Below the pieces are notes generated by a model, which saw only the letters and a program-made list of their open reading frames with translations, did no database searches and was not told the origin of the DNA. A stretch of 64,000 nucleotides of DNA from Dimorphilus gyrociliatus (taxonomy: Eukaryota; Annelida; Polychaeta; Dinophilidae). Where the stretch lies: contig CAJFCJ010000011.1 in NCBI GenBank assembly GCA_904063045.1, forward strand, positions 620,001-684,000. The letters run 5' to 3'. Made by a program: the position numbers and the translations under genes. Shown here piece by piece: positions 24,301 to 34,993 of the stretch; position 1 is the first letter of the stretch; every line of letters starts with the position of its first letter.

Positions 24301-25928
24301 TATTTTTGTATATAACTAGTTTAAACTGAAAACAAATGTCTACTTACCACCTATTGATTTAGCCACATCTTCACATTGTTGTCCTCCAAGTCCATCAGGA
24401 CAGCGACACTTGGAACAGTCGTTAGGATCCGGATATCCCCCATATTTGCAATCAAGTTTCTTATTTCCACACGAGTCTATTAAATTGTTCGAATTTTTTA
24501 CTAAATGACTCATATGACTTTATCATACAAACTTTTACAATAAACTTCATTTATTAATTTTGAATCAAGAAAAGACAATCCAACTAGCTGACCTATTGTT
24601 TTATCAAATATAGGGTTGTGAGGAGCGATTGTTTTTTTATGTTTTCCACCAACCTGTAAGATATTTTGTATAATTTTTAGATAAATAAGATTCATAGGAA
24701 AACGCCCTATTTATTCATTCTTTGATTTCTATTTTTTTCGTTTTGAATTTCATAAATTATATTTATATTTTGGTGTAACTATTTATAGAAATATAGAAAA
24801 TATTTAAATTCTTACATAGGCTCCATAATGCATCAAAGAGGCGTAGTCATAAGGAACTAGATCGTCCGTATCTTTTTTAAGAATAATTTGATAGAAAAGG
24901 GATTCATCTGGATAAAAATTTTTCTGTCGAATTTCTACATAATCATCTCTATCATTTCTTTGATGTTCATGCCAGAAACCAACCGCATGTCCTATTTCAT
25001 GAGCTAATCTTGGCCAATCATTTAAACAAGGTTCGGAAAGGCTCAAGTATTGACCCTCCTGAGAATTACCATATATATTGCCAACATAAGAGGAGCATCT
25101 GTTATATGAAAACTCCTATGAAAATAATATAAAAGGCTAAGGGTATCAAATAAAATACTAAAAGGTTAAGGGATCTCGACTATAAAAAAAATTAGATATT
25201 TCTTACCCATTAGAAAATTCTAAATTTAAGAATTCGTCATGTTTTTCATATTCTTTGACTTCTTTAAATCTCAAACAGGTTTCGTTTTCCCAATGCTTGA
25301 ACGCGGTTTTTAAGTTCACTGTATGTTTTTCGTTTCCCGCTATATAAAAAGAATTGCGCGTTTTTATCAGCAAGTTATTGTAAACACTGACAAAAACTTA
25401 CTAATTTTTTTTGATACATAATATTTAATTGGAAGTTTCCATAGTTTAGCTTCATGACCCAGTTTTAATGCCTTTCTTTTATGCCTTGTTTTTTTTAATT
25501 CATTTAGTACAAACTTTGCTTGTTCTCGGGTCAACTTAATGTCGCCGTCGATCGTATCATCACCCTCATAATAGTATCTTTTTAACTGAGAATAATAGAG
25601 AAAAGCAAATATTTTTGAATATGAAGGAAAAATGAGCAACGATCAGGCTTCAAGGACAATGAGAAGCAGGATAGTCATAAGAAAAGAATTTACTTACAAT
25701 TTCCAGTGGAACACCGAAAAATTGACTCTCAATTTTACGTATTTCTTCAACATCATTTTTCATCAGAGGATCAGGAACTCTTCCTATCGGAAGATTCTGT
25801 TGTTGAAGAGTTAAACATATTTAGGGCTCTACAAAAGTAGGAGACAAATTATTTCTACTCACGTTTGAAAAATCTATTACATTACATAAAAATACTAGTT
25901 TCAATGCGTATCCAAAGAATATACACAT
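21364..25928 (-). CDS. Astacin metalloprotease with EGF, CUB, VWA, mucin-like stalk and MAM domain
   Basis: Twelve exons (25928-25863, 25796-25698, 25585-25402, 25339-25207, 25098-24826, 24653-24533, 24476-24348, 24282-24042, 23997-23845, 23608-21781, 21720-21516, 21462-21364) encode 1176 residues. Order: signal peptide; propeptide; astacin domain with HEIGHAVGFWHEHQRND (zinc ligands three His, catalytic Glu) and Met-turn SLMHY; EGF-like Cys cluster (CGNKKLDC to CRCPDGLGGQQC); CUB (NCSEDILL to VPKDY); VWA (ADILYLLDSTKSS, a near-MIDAS, DxTxS rather than DxSxS, then MFIDGPSS); about 330 Thr/Ser-rich residues, probably heavily O-glycosylated; and a MAM domain (FSCSFETESG, DFDW-like KFDWTIHSG, YLYIEATN, LEFMYNMYG, GDIAIDTIKL). 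No C-terminal membrane span, so likely secreted. All joins preserve frame. Meprins also pair astacin with MAM, but with TRAF, not VWA. It is tandem with the next astacin gene. Confidence 0.88.
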
Positions 25929-26431
25929 GTTTTCAGGAATTCGAAGTTTCTAATCTCTGTTGGCTGAAAAACGACATAATATAATGCACACAAGTTTTGG
26001 CCTACTTCATTGAAGAGTTGCTACCTGCTTTGCTGGGTGCGGTAAACGATCTTTGTCAATGGCCTCCTCCTCATTCACATTCTTTTGTAGGCCTCCAATG
26101 TGTTTCCTATATTTCCAATTAAACCTTATTTACTCAACCATATACCTTGGAAGATTTATTTATTTCACGAATACCCTTTATATCATTCAACGCTATAACA
26201 AGTAAACATTTAACTCGTAAACATTGCTCCGGAAACTGTTCAAATTCTCATAAAACCTTCATTATTCGCATTTGCAAAACTTTTTATTGAAAGAATTTAT
26301 ACAATTTGATTCACAAAAAAACAAAGTATTAACATAGATTAACAAATAATTCAGTTTGTCAACTTCAATTTTTAGATAACTCTAACATACTCTTCCACAG
26401 TTGATCAAAAGTAAAAGGTACAGTTGAAGGT
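25929..26431. other. Intergenic region between tandem astacin genes
   Basis: About 500 bp between the 3' end of one astacin gene and the 5' end of the next, both minus strand. It must hold a poly(A) site and a promoter. A possible noncoding 5' exon of the downstream gene may lie near 25930-26080. No gene seen. Confidence 0.45.
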
Positions 26432-29400
26432 TTACTCTGGAAGGCAAAATCTGGCTTCTTTTATCAATACACCAGAACAACAAGCTGGGCATGGCCTATT
26501 GAATAGAAAAACTCAATAGATACAATATAAATAAATATATACTGTAAACATGTAAAGATTTAATATCTATTCCATCATGTATTTTATAATAATTTTTCTT
26601 AGATTATATATTATTTTAATATTTTGACTTACGATCGAATAACTTTTCCAAAAAAGGAGAATTCAATGAAATCAGATTCCGAACAACTATTTAGGCAGCT
26701 GCCTGTCTCGGATAATAGAATCCCAGGAGGTGGATAGGGTAATGAAGAACATCTAGAAAAATTTTCATTAAATATGTAAAATAAAAAGAATATAGATGAG
26801 AATTTTTCTTATCTTCTCATTTAACCTGTCTCTTGTAATTGGATAGAATCTACTCACAATTTTCCATCACAAATACGATAACGTGTTCTGACAGCACACC
26901 CGCCGCAATAACATCCTTTCTTCTTTCCACACTCATTGTCCCATTCTCCCCAAGTTATAAAGAAAGGCGTATAAACTATAACATATAGAAATAATAATGA
27001 ATAATAGAATATTCGTATTCAAATTCAGATCTAACATGGATTATTCAAATGATCCAACGAAGGTCGCTTACTGCTAGTCTCATCTATCTGCGTTGGTTTA
27101 GATGAAATTGAATTTCTACTTGTGCTCACTTGCTTTTTCGTTGAGTTTTCAGGTTCAGCTGTTGACTTATTTTCAACTGTAACCAAAGCTTTTAATGTTG
27201 AAATTTTTGATGAGATTTTCTTTGAAGGGAAAGAACTTGTTAAATAAAGTTGCGAAACGGTTGAAGTTTCTTCCGTACTAGTTGATAAGTCCATTGTTGA
27301 TGGTTTAATTCTCTTCGTAGGAAATGGAATTTTTGAACTGAAAATTGGCCTTACCGAGGAAAAACGAGATGTTGTTAACTCCTCTTTAGTAGTTTTTTCG
27401 GTAGAAGTTGATAAACTTGTTGTAGATTCTCTCCTAACATAAGTCTTTGGTACACTTGAAACTTTCACTCGAAATCCTTTCCAAATCTCGTCAGCCTTTG
27501 GTTGCACAGGATGTTTAGAAGCAAAAGATATTAACATTTTATTTGTCTCGGAGAGCATATGCTCCTTAGGTCTAGTACCACAGCAGAATCTGTAGCCGTT
27601 CAAACGAAAGTCACGTTTATGTTGAACTTCTACCCAGTGATAGCACGTCGGGGATTCGCAATATATGCCAAACTCCCCTTCAAATACAAGTAAAATTTTA
27701 CGATTTTTTGGGGCAGTAATAAGCCAACTACAATCTTCATCTAATGAATAATTTTTTCCAGTTTTGTAATTTGGCGACTGAATTATCCTTTGTCCATAGT
27801 TGGAAAGATGAATAGTTCCTCCACATCTCTCTTTATAGGAATCTCATATCAATAAAATATGGCATAATTAATTTACCATTAAGTTACCTGTTCCTAAACC
27901 CATTGTGCATTCTTTACCAGTTAACCCATGAGGACACTTACATCTATAACAGCTATTAGGATCCTGATAACCTCCATTAGCGCAAACAGGTGAGGGTATG
28001 TTTTGGCAAATATTATTGCAATATGCTTTATTTATTGCCAAAGCATCAAGGAAGGATAAATGAACTCTTTGTCCAATATTTCCTTGATAATTCTTGTCAT
28101 GTGTTTTAATCGTATACTTGTTGTTTATCGAAGACCCCTGAGGAAAGAGTTTTTATTTTATTTATTTACCGGCATTCCAAAAATCTATTTACCCTTGAGC
28201 TATAGTGCATAACACTGTTAAAGTCATATGGGATACCATATGTATTCATATAATTTGGGGATCTTTTTCTAAAGTTGATTAAATTTCCTGGATCTACATG
28301 ATCAGTTTTAATCGTAACATATTTATCTCGATCATAGCGTTGATGTTCATGCCATAGTCCTAGAGCATGTCCTATTTCATGTATCGGCACCCCAAGCTAG
28401 GTATATAAAACAGAGTATTTCTAAGATCTCTTTTTTACAAGTACATGATAAAATCTACGTAGACTTACGAGAGAGAGACATTTATTAGCTATTGGCAAAT
28501 AGATGATATCTGCGTCTTCTCCTCGTCTACCTACACTTGCCCTACACCTAAATATTATAAAAAGGGCCAGGTTTAGTATAAATTTCAATCAGTAATATTG
28601 CATATCAACAAAAAATTAATGTATCAATCAATTTTCTAAACCCAGCCCTCAGTAAGTTTACAAAAAAACTAACCTTACGAAGGCAAACAAAATTCAGTCT
28701 TATAGCTTGGCCGCCATTTGGCCGTGCCTTTCCAACAAACGATTGGCACCTATTATTCGATTAGTAGTGAGTTCAATTAGTGAAGAGAGCGAGAGTTAGA
28801 ATTTATATTAGTCTTAGGTTTATCAAGTAAAACAAGGATAGATTTAACTGCTTAAGATAGACATAGATAATAACTTACCCGAAGCCGAAGTTTGCAAATA
28901 TTAAATGAGGAACTTTTCGGTTGCTGTCTTTCTTCATTTGTTGAAATCGAACGCAAGTTTCGTTTTCCCATTGTTGAATAGCCATTTCAATGACATCCTT
29001 CTCATATGAAACTGAATTTAAAAAATATTATAAAAGACATAAAAAAGAGAATAGAGAAATGTTGACATGATCTTTTCTCTGTTGAACAATAAGAAAAAAC
29101 AGCATAGTTCAATAAATTTGTTTTAATGCGTAACTTACCATATCCTTCATATCTGTACTGAATTGGTAATTTCCATTTTTTATCTGCTGATTTTTCAAAA
29201 TTTTCTACCTTTCTCCTCTTTCTTCTGTTGTCTGAAAGAGGTCTTTCGATTTCATCAATGAACTGCTTAGCTTGCTCATTCGTCAAAAGGATGTCACCAT
29301 ACTCTTCATTATAATCCGTCACCAAATCGTCATGCACGAAAGATTGCGATTTATCTCTTTTCTAAAGAGTATTCAAGTCTTTGTCATAAACCCCGCAAAA

Positions 29401-29645
29401 TAAGTTTATATTACTTACCGTTTTTAAAACCGATTTCAAATTTTTCCATAAATCACAAGATAGTCCATTACACTGCAACTGGTTTTTAATATAATCTTTG
29501 TCCAAATCACTTATAACATCACGACTTGGAAAAGTGCAGATAAGCGGCTGTTTAAGTTATAGAAGAAGAGATCTCTGTGAATCGAATATAGAAATATAAA
29601 GAAAAAATATACCAAGCAAAATAAAAACAGAAGATAAATTGCCAT
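26432..29645 (-). CDS. Astacin metalloprotease with EGF, CUB, Ser/Thr stalk and TSP1-like end; alternative exon pair
   Basis: Exons 29645-29613, 29547-29419, 29361-29139, 29011-28879, then either 28749-28674 or 28547-28469, then 28396-28193, 28137-27888, 27830-27072, 26975-26858, 26752-26633 and 26495-26432. The product is 702 or 703 residues. Order: short signal peptide (MAIYLLFLFCL), propeptide, astacin domain with HEIGHALGLWHEHQRYD and SVMHYSS Met-turn, EGF-like segment (NANGGYQDPNSCYRCKCPHG-like), CUB (CGGTIHLSNYGQRI to FRVKVSSVP), a Ser/Thr-rich stalk, and a C-terminal Cys-rich part with WGEWDNECGKKKGC and RTRYRICDG that reads as a thrombospondin type 1 repeat. This is the domain order of nematode subgroup V astacins (NAS-31 to NAS-38), which act in moulting and matrix remodelling. 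Secreted zinc endopeptidase by family. Confidence 0.9.
28469..28547 (-). other. Alternative astacin exon B (mutually exclusive candidate)
   Basis: 79 bp exon with acceptor TTTAG and donor GTAAGT. Completing a GG-split Gly codon it encodes C-RASVGRRGEDADIIYL-PIANKC-LSL. It covers the same cysteine-to-cysteine segment as exon A (28674-28749) and likewise ends in phase 0 before the HEIGH exon. Its length is 1 modulo 3, so splicing A directly to B shifts frame and gives GTG TAG, an immediate stop. Confidence 0.8.
28674..28749 (-). other. Alternative astacin exon A (mutually exclusive candidate)
   Basis: 76 bp exon with acceptor AATAG and donor GTTAGT. It encodes C-QSFVGKARPNGGQAIRL-NFVC-LRK, aligned with exon B at Cys, VG, an Ile-x-Leu strand and the second Cys. 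Start phase 2 and end phase 0 are identical to exon B. It lies 126 bp upstream of B in gene direction. Confidence 0.8.
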
Positions 29646-30154
29646 GAAGAGAGGAAGTTGAACTGAATATTAAAATCCTACGCGATGAGACAGCCCAGTG
29701 ACAGTCGTTTCTACATAATCCTATTTATTTAGGTTAGCAGGCCTAAAACATCCTACAATATAGAAAGTCATACAAATGAAAATTTTAATTGAACGAACTG
29801 AACTTGTGAAGAGTGAGCAACTGAATGTCAAGTAAGAAAATGTTTTATAAATTTTATTTCTAATTGAGGCCTACAAACCAGAAATGCAGGTCACGACGTG
29901 TCTTTGTCCGAATAATGATTACAGGGTTTTGAAAACGGGTGCAACCAAACAAAGAACCTACGTGAAATGATTTGAAAGAATGAAGAATAAAAGTTACAGA
30001 AAATTTCAAAAGTAAAGCTCAAGAGAAATAGGTGAATTTTGATATTCCAAAGGCATTCCTATAAATTTGGTATTCTAATCAGTTCACCAAACTTCCACTT
30101 GAATCAAAATAAATAAAACAATTGACGTCAGATGGCGTAGCAAGATATTTATTG
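29646..30154. other. Intergenic region
   Basis: The 509 bp between the astacin start and the next minus-strand gene's stop. Contains a TGACGTCA (CRE-like) at about 30123 and a reverse AATAAA at 30148-30153. No gene seen. Confidence 0.5.
30148..30153 (-). terminator. Poly(A) signal hard against a stop codon
   Basis: TTTATT on the plus strand (AATAAA on the minus strand) begins two bases after the stop codon of the unknown gene at 30155, implying a 3' UTR of only about 20-30 bases if it is used. Confidence 0.45.
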
Positions 30155-31594
30155 TTATAGTTCGTCTTTTCTCGTAATATGTTTTGCTTTAAACGGCCAT
30201 AAAGTATGTTCCTTCTGCTTTGCATCGAAGAAGATTATATCTCCATTTTCCTCCTCTATTACATCGCTTTGCCAACTTGTTGGTTTAAAAAAAGCAAAAA
30301 TCCCTTCGACGTCTTCACTTATAATCATTCTTAATGATTCGTATATAAGTAACGAATTCTTTCCTAATACTAAACTCTCGGTGGAATCAGAACTTCTTAT
30401 TTTAATGATTTTTTCATGGTTCTCTTTATAAAGCAGTGCCGTGAAAACTTTATCTGTTGCTTTAATATTTGTTTCGGTAAATCCAATAAGCTCTACATCA
30501 CATTGACAAAAGCTCATTATAAGAGGTGTTAAAAATTTGTTTATTTCTGTCGAACTATCGTCAGAGTTTAAATTTTCCATCTGAACTAAATCTGTGAGAG
30601 GAGTTGGTGTTTTTGTTTGCACAAAGCCAATCGAATGAAATTCAGTTACTATTTCAGGTAATTTCATTTCAATAATTTTTTGGATAAATATCTTCTTTAA
30701 ATATTCTCGAGAAAAAGCATAATTTTCGTTTAAGGTTTCAAAAAGCGACGATTGATATGAAACACTTCTCCGATGGGTTCTAACAGTATTATTTCCCATG
30801 AAAATTTTCTTATGGTCAGTAATGTATTCACCGGTAATGAAGATATTCTGTTTTCCTCCGATCGCGAAATAAAATACTGATCCAAACTTGCAATTTAATT
30901 TTAGACTCCTTCCGGGATCAACTAAATACAAGTTATTAGTTTTGACGTCAGATTGACCCTCGCTCTTTGGAATTTCGATTTGAGCCATTTCGTCTTTTCC
31001 TTTACCTTTACCTTTACCTTTACCTTTGCCTTTGCCTTTTCCTCTCCTTCCCTTGGATAAAACCAATTGAACTTTCAACTGCTCATTGTAACTGTTAAAT
31101 ATTTCAATCTTGAAGTCCAAGTTGCTCCAGAACCAATCGTAGAAAAATTGCTTATCATCATTTCTCCATCGAGAGGATATCATGCCGGGCATTGAGCCCT
31201 TGGAGAAAAACAGTCCCTCAGTACAGGATTCCACGCGATAAATCGAAAATAAATTTTTTTCTACTGTCCCCCTCTGGATGGAGAAAATTTCTTTATGAAT
31301 CAATATGTGAAGATACGGATCTTCGAGGTAATGCTCTGTAACACTTGCTATTTCTTTCAAGTCATAGTCACACTTTTCTCTAACGAAAATAACAAGTGTA
31401 TGTCTTTCTAGTTCTTGATTTCCATCCCACAAAATTTTTTGCAAATGTTCATTAGAAAAGATGTATCTTGCCACATCACTTAACTTTTCCGGTCGCTTCT
31501 GTCTGTCTTGATCAGATAGTGCTAATAAATATAGCAGAAAAACGGACCGAAAGAGCATTCCTAATACTTTCCCTATAGTTCTTTTCTCGATCAA
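30155..31594 (-). CDS. Unrecognised intronless protein, probably secreted, with (Gly-Lys)n run
   Basis: A single open frame of 479 residues with no stop and no needed intron, which is unusual next to its many-exon neighbours. The N-terminus MIEKRTIGKVLGMLFRSVFLLY continues into a hydrophobic stretch ending LLALS, a plausible signal peptide or anchor (a start at the internal Met of MLFRSVF would make it more typical). The body is mixed alpha/beta by eye, with RWRNDDKQFFYDWFWSNLDF at about residue 140-160 and a Gly-Lys repeat of about eight units near residue 195. I see no catalytic motif, Cys framework or repeat of domains, and cannot name a family. It sits between the astacin genes and CMTR1, all minus strand. 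It may be lineage-specific. Confidence 0.7.
   Translation of the reverse strand: MIEKRTIGKVLGMLFRSVFLLYLLALSDQDRQKRPEKLSDVARYIFSNEHLQKILWDGNQELERHTLVIFVREKCDYDLKEIASVTEHYLEDPYLHILIHKEIFSIQRGTVEKNLFSIYRVESCTEGLFFSKGSMPGMISSRWRNDDKQFFYDWFWSNLDFKIEIFNSYNEQLKVQLVLSKGRRGKGKGKGKGKGKGKGKDEMAQIEIPKSEGQSDVKTNNLYLVDPGRSLKLNCKFGSVFYFAIGGKQNIFITGEYITDHKKIFMGNNTVRTHRRSVSYQSSLFETLNENYAFSREYLKKIFIQKIIEMKLPEIVTEFHSIGFVQTKTPTPLTDLVQMENLNSDDSSTEINKFLTPLIMSFCQCDVELIGFTETNIKATDKVFTALLYKENHEKIIKIRSSDSTESLVLGKNSLLIYESLRMIISEDVEGIFAFFKPTSWQSDVIEEENGDIIFFDAKQKEHTLWPFKAKHITRKDEL
30995..31044 (-). repeat. Coding hexanucleotide repeat (Gly-Lys)n
   Basis: CCTTTA/CCTTTG hexamers on the plus strand encode alternating Gly and Lys in the unknown 479-residue protein. 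Such a coding microsatellite is expected to vary in copy number by whole units without breaking the frame. Confidence 0.85.
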
Positions 31595-32098
31595 TAGTAC
31601 AAATCATGTATTTACTATACGAGTTACGGTAACCCGTAGGAAACTAAATAGCTTTTGTGGGCAAGAAAAAGGTTGCACAACAGAAATTCAAGTTTCTTAA
31701 TGAAGAGTTTAATTTCACAGTAATTAATAAGTAAACAAATATCCAAAAATACAATCAAGAAAAATTATGTTCTATATAGTTTGTTCGAATTGCTAAAAAT
31801 GCAAATAATTAAGAAAATCATGATAAAAAATATTCTACATTTATTGCCTAGTCAGCTCATTCAATATAAAAATAGCCAATCCTTTTTTAATTGTCAGTAT
31901 GACATAGTAGGTAAAATGAAAACCATTTCACCAGTTAAAGTTTTATTAACTTGCACTTTTTCGACATTTATAGATAACAGCAGACAAGAAATAGAAAAGA
32001 TATAATACAGTTGCACGCATTTAATTCTACCCACAAGAAAAGCCTTTTCCAATGGCACAATAATTTGATTTGTTAGAGACGGAAATCCATTTTCATTA
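31595..32098. other. Intergenic region
   Basis: About 500 bp between the unknown gene's start and the CMTR1 stop codon. Short frames on both strands overlap here but look like chance. Nothing else seen. Confidence 0.5.
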
Positions 32099-34993
32099 TC
32101 AGCATTTTTCCTCATGGGGTGTTATGTTAGTAATATTTGAGTTTAAATTACGCTTTAGACCCTCAAAATCGTTTAGAGAATCTTTTTTAATATCCAGTTC
32201 GAGTAATTTAGTCATTGCTTTATGGGACGGAAGAAACATGTCAGCCCTACCGTGATAAATACTTTCTTTAGTTTTAGTGTTAAAAAAATATTCCTTCCTG
32301 TGCGTCTTACTGAATTGCATTGTCCAATGTTCGTTCATTATTGGAACAAATAATATACCGGACAATGCTGAAAAATAATCGGAATTGTCTTGGGGTATAC
32401 ATGGACGATATTCCTTAACAGTTTTCATAAGTATCCATGTAACATCTTTAAGTATTTCACCTGCTCTCTCACATTTTTGTAACTTAGGGGGCCGTATAGT
32501 TATCAAGTCCGGTCTAGTTTTCATTTCTATACACGAGCAAAACTTAACAATTTTTTGAACTCGGTCATTGTAGTGATATGAGTGAATATCCTGGCCATTT
32601 AGAACTATAGCATCGATAACATGAAACGCCTCCTGTTTCCTCTGACCTTTAGATTGACCTTTCACTTCTTGGCAGAAACTTCCTATCAAAATTGTTTTCT
32701 TGGGTATATTCAACTTATCTCTTCGTTGTTTTTCTGAATAATATTCGTAAACATTGCTTTTACCACCACTTACGAGATATACAATTCTCTCGCCACAAAA
32801 TGGCACGCAACGCCAATTATAGGAATTTTTCAAAAGAGACTGAAGGTCGCTAACGTTAACTTTTTTTTGAAATTCTAAACTCAGCTCTGTTATTGGTAGG
32901 TTTGATAAACATAACTTTTGAATATCCGCAAATAAAGTATTTCGAGAAAGATTAGGTCTTGGTTCATTAGGAACTTTCCACGCTTTTAAGCATTCTAAAC
33001 GAACATCCACTTGACGAGAATCGATTAACGTACTATTGGTATTATTAATTTTAAAGTGAATAGTTGATATTAAAATTTCTGAATTACATACACGTTCTGA
33101 GAAAATACTCGAATTTTTTCTAGTGCCTTAATTTGTCTCTTTCCTAATCTGAAAATACAAACACAATCAAAAGGAGTCTCTATTTGAAATTATCATTTTA
33201 CTTACTCATTATTACTGTCTTTAATATAGCTGTAAAATTCTTGATCTCCTGTTATAATTTCAAAAGGAACTATTTCTTCAACTGATGTGTCAGCTTCAAG
33301 TTCTTCTAGAATTTTATTTATAACACACATGTAGTCATAAATTTTTTTCACATTTTCACCTGATTTTAACCCATTGCAAACAATATACCGTTCGGAATTA
33401 GCGGGTCTACTTGTTACGGGCTTGAAAATTAATATTCTCTGGAACGACTGTCTCATCAAATATATCAAACCAACACTAAAACTTGTAAAAATGTCAAATA
33501 TTTTGCAAACGAAATTTCCTCCTGCAATGTAATAAGTTAAAACGTTTATTATCAAATCTTAATACTATCTTACCAGGTCTCAGTATACTCAAGGCAACAG
33601 CAAATTGACACAAGTACAATCGTTTTGAGAGAATCTCTTGAATATTCTCCTGTCCTTCAACGGAGAATCCCTTTTGTAAAAAAGTTTTTAATAAATGAAA
33701 AAAAGAGCCATTTTTATGATGCTCACTCCATCAGCCATAACAAAATGAACTCCCCTATTCTTTGTACTATTCATCACAAATTTTTTAAACGCCTCTTGAT
33801 TATCACTTTTATAAATATCCCCATCTCCATCTGTTTCATTGACTCCATAATGTGCTTCAAACATTTCTTGTGAACCCGACCTAAAATCGTACAGCTTAAA
33901 ATCATTTGCTCCCTCTTTCAAGGTAAATCCAAATCCTACGAAAGACACATAAAATATAAACAACGATTATTATTTCTAATAAGGAGTCAAACCCTTAGCG
34001 AAATGCTTAGTAGATCTCCAGAGTACGTATTCACTAAAACCTCCCGGACCGGCACATATATCAGAGAAATAGAGGGGTTCGTCTTGCTTTATCAGACTCT
34101 GGGTCATAATTTGCATTAGTCTTAAGAAATAAGTGTACTCAAAATTCTAACTTCGCCTTTATCATCCTGAGGATCAGTAAACATGTAATTTAACACTGCA
34201 TCCATGTTTGCCATTTTCATTGCTGCACGGTTCAAAAATATTCCCCCTTTAATTGATTCATATGGATTGGAACGAGTTCTGGCTTGCCGCATTTCCTCTC
34301 CTTCGAGGTTGTCAAAGACTGACTATAATATATTTTAGTACAAATCATGTTATGTCCCAGAGAAATCCTTACCTTGCATTTCAAAACCTGATCTAATACT
34401 TCCCTATCAACGAACTTGTCTTCGTCAAATAGAGACAGTTTCTTAGGATTGGTTTTTAACCACTCTTGTTTCATTTCTTCTAAGTCAATGGATGCTTCTG
34501 ATGCGTTTTGTAACCAATCTATCGCCTCCTGAACTTGTGCCTAAAATGACAAAGTAATTTTATTACATAGGTAGCTAAAATGTTGCAGATGAAAGACCTC
34601 TTGTTCAGTGAAATCCCAAGTAGCATCAGGAGCACTTTCTAATCCTTGCGGCATTGATAAACCCAAACCTCTTCTGCCTCTCTGCTTAGAGCTCTCGACA
34701 ATTTCTTTTCTCCCCTGACCACGAGACCCTAATCCTTTATCAGGCTCAAAACCCATTTTAGTCATCATCTTAAGCGTTTTTTCATCATAATTTTTGGAAA
34801 ATTTTTTCAATAAATCATCAGGACGATCGTCTTCCAGCCTACGCTTAAGATTGGGTCTTGCCATTGCATTCGAGGTCAACTTATTTTCAGGCTCTTCATC
34901 AGAATCTTAAAAAAAGTATAATTATTAATCACAAAATATCGCCCATCCATAGAACCAACCACTTGACAATTTATGTACTTCATTTGAAGTCAT
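32099..34993 (-). CDS. CMTR1: Cap-specific mRNA 2'-O-methyltransferase 1
   Basis: Ten exons (34993-34960, 34905-34598, 34540-34373, 34322-34152, 34098-33993, 33935-33727, 33670-33574, 33521-33206, 33148-33092, 33032-32099) encode 799 residues, near the family length. Order: acidic N-terminus; G-patch at about residues 35-75 ([20 protein letters not shown] then RRGLGLSMP); FtsJ/RrmJ-type Rossmann methyltransferase with [20 protein letters not shown] (catalytic Lys), the SAM loop [29 protein letters not shown] (catalytic Asp), [13 protein letters not shown] (Lys) and [13 protein letters not shown] (Glu); a guanylyltransferase-like region; and a WW domain near the end ([18 protein letters not shown]). 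It methylates the first transcribed nucleotide of mRNA caps in the nucleus, with the WW domain binding RNA polymerase II. Several acceptors were chosen because only they keep the conserved frame. Confidence 0.93.

Noticed and set aside
34100-34152. Alternative CMTR1 acceptor TTAAG at about 34130
   Set aside because: It gives the wrong phase and an early stop; the CCCAG acceptor at 34099-34101 keeps the conserved SAM-loop frame.
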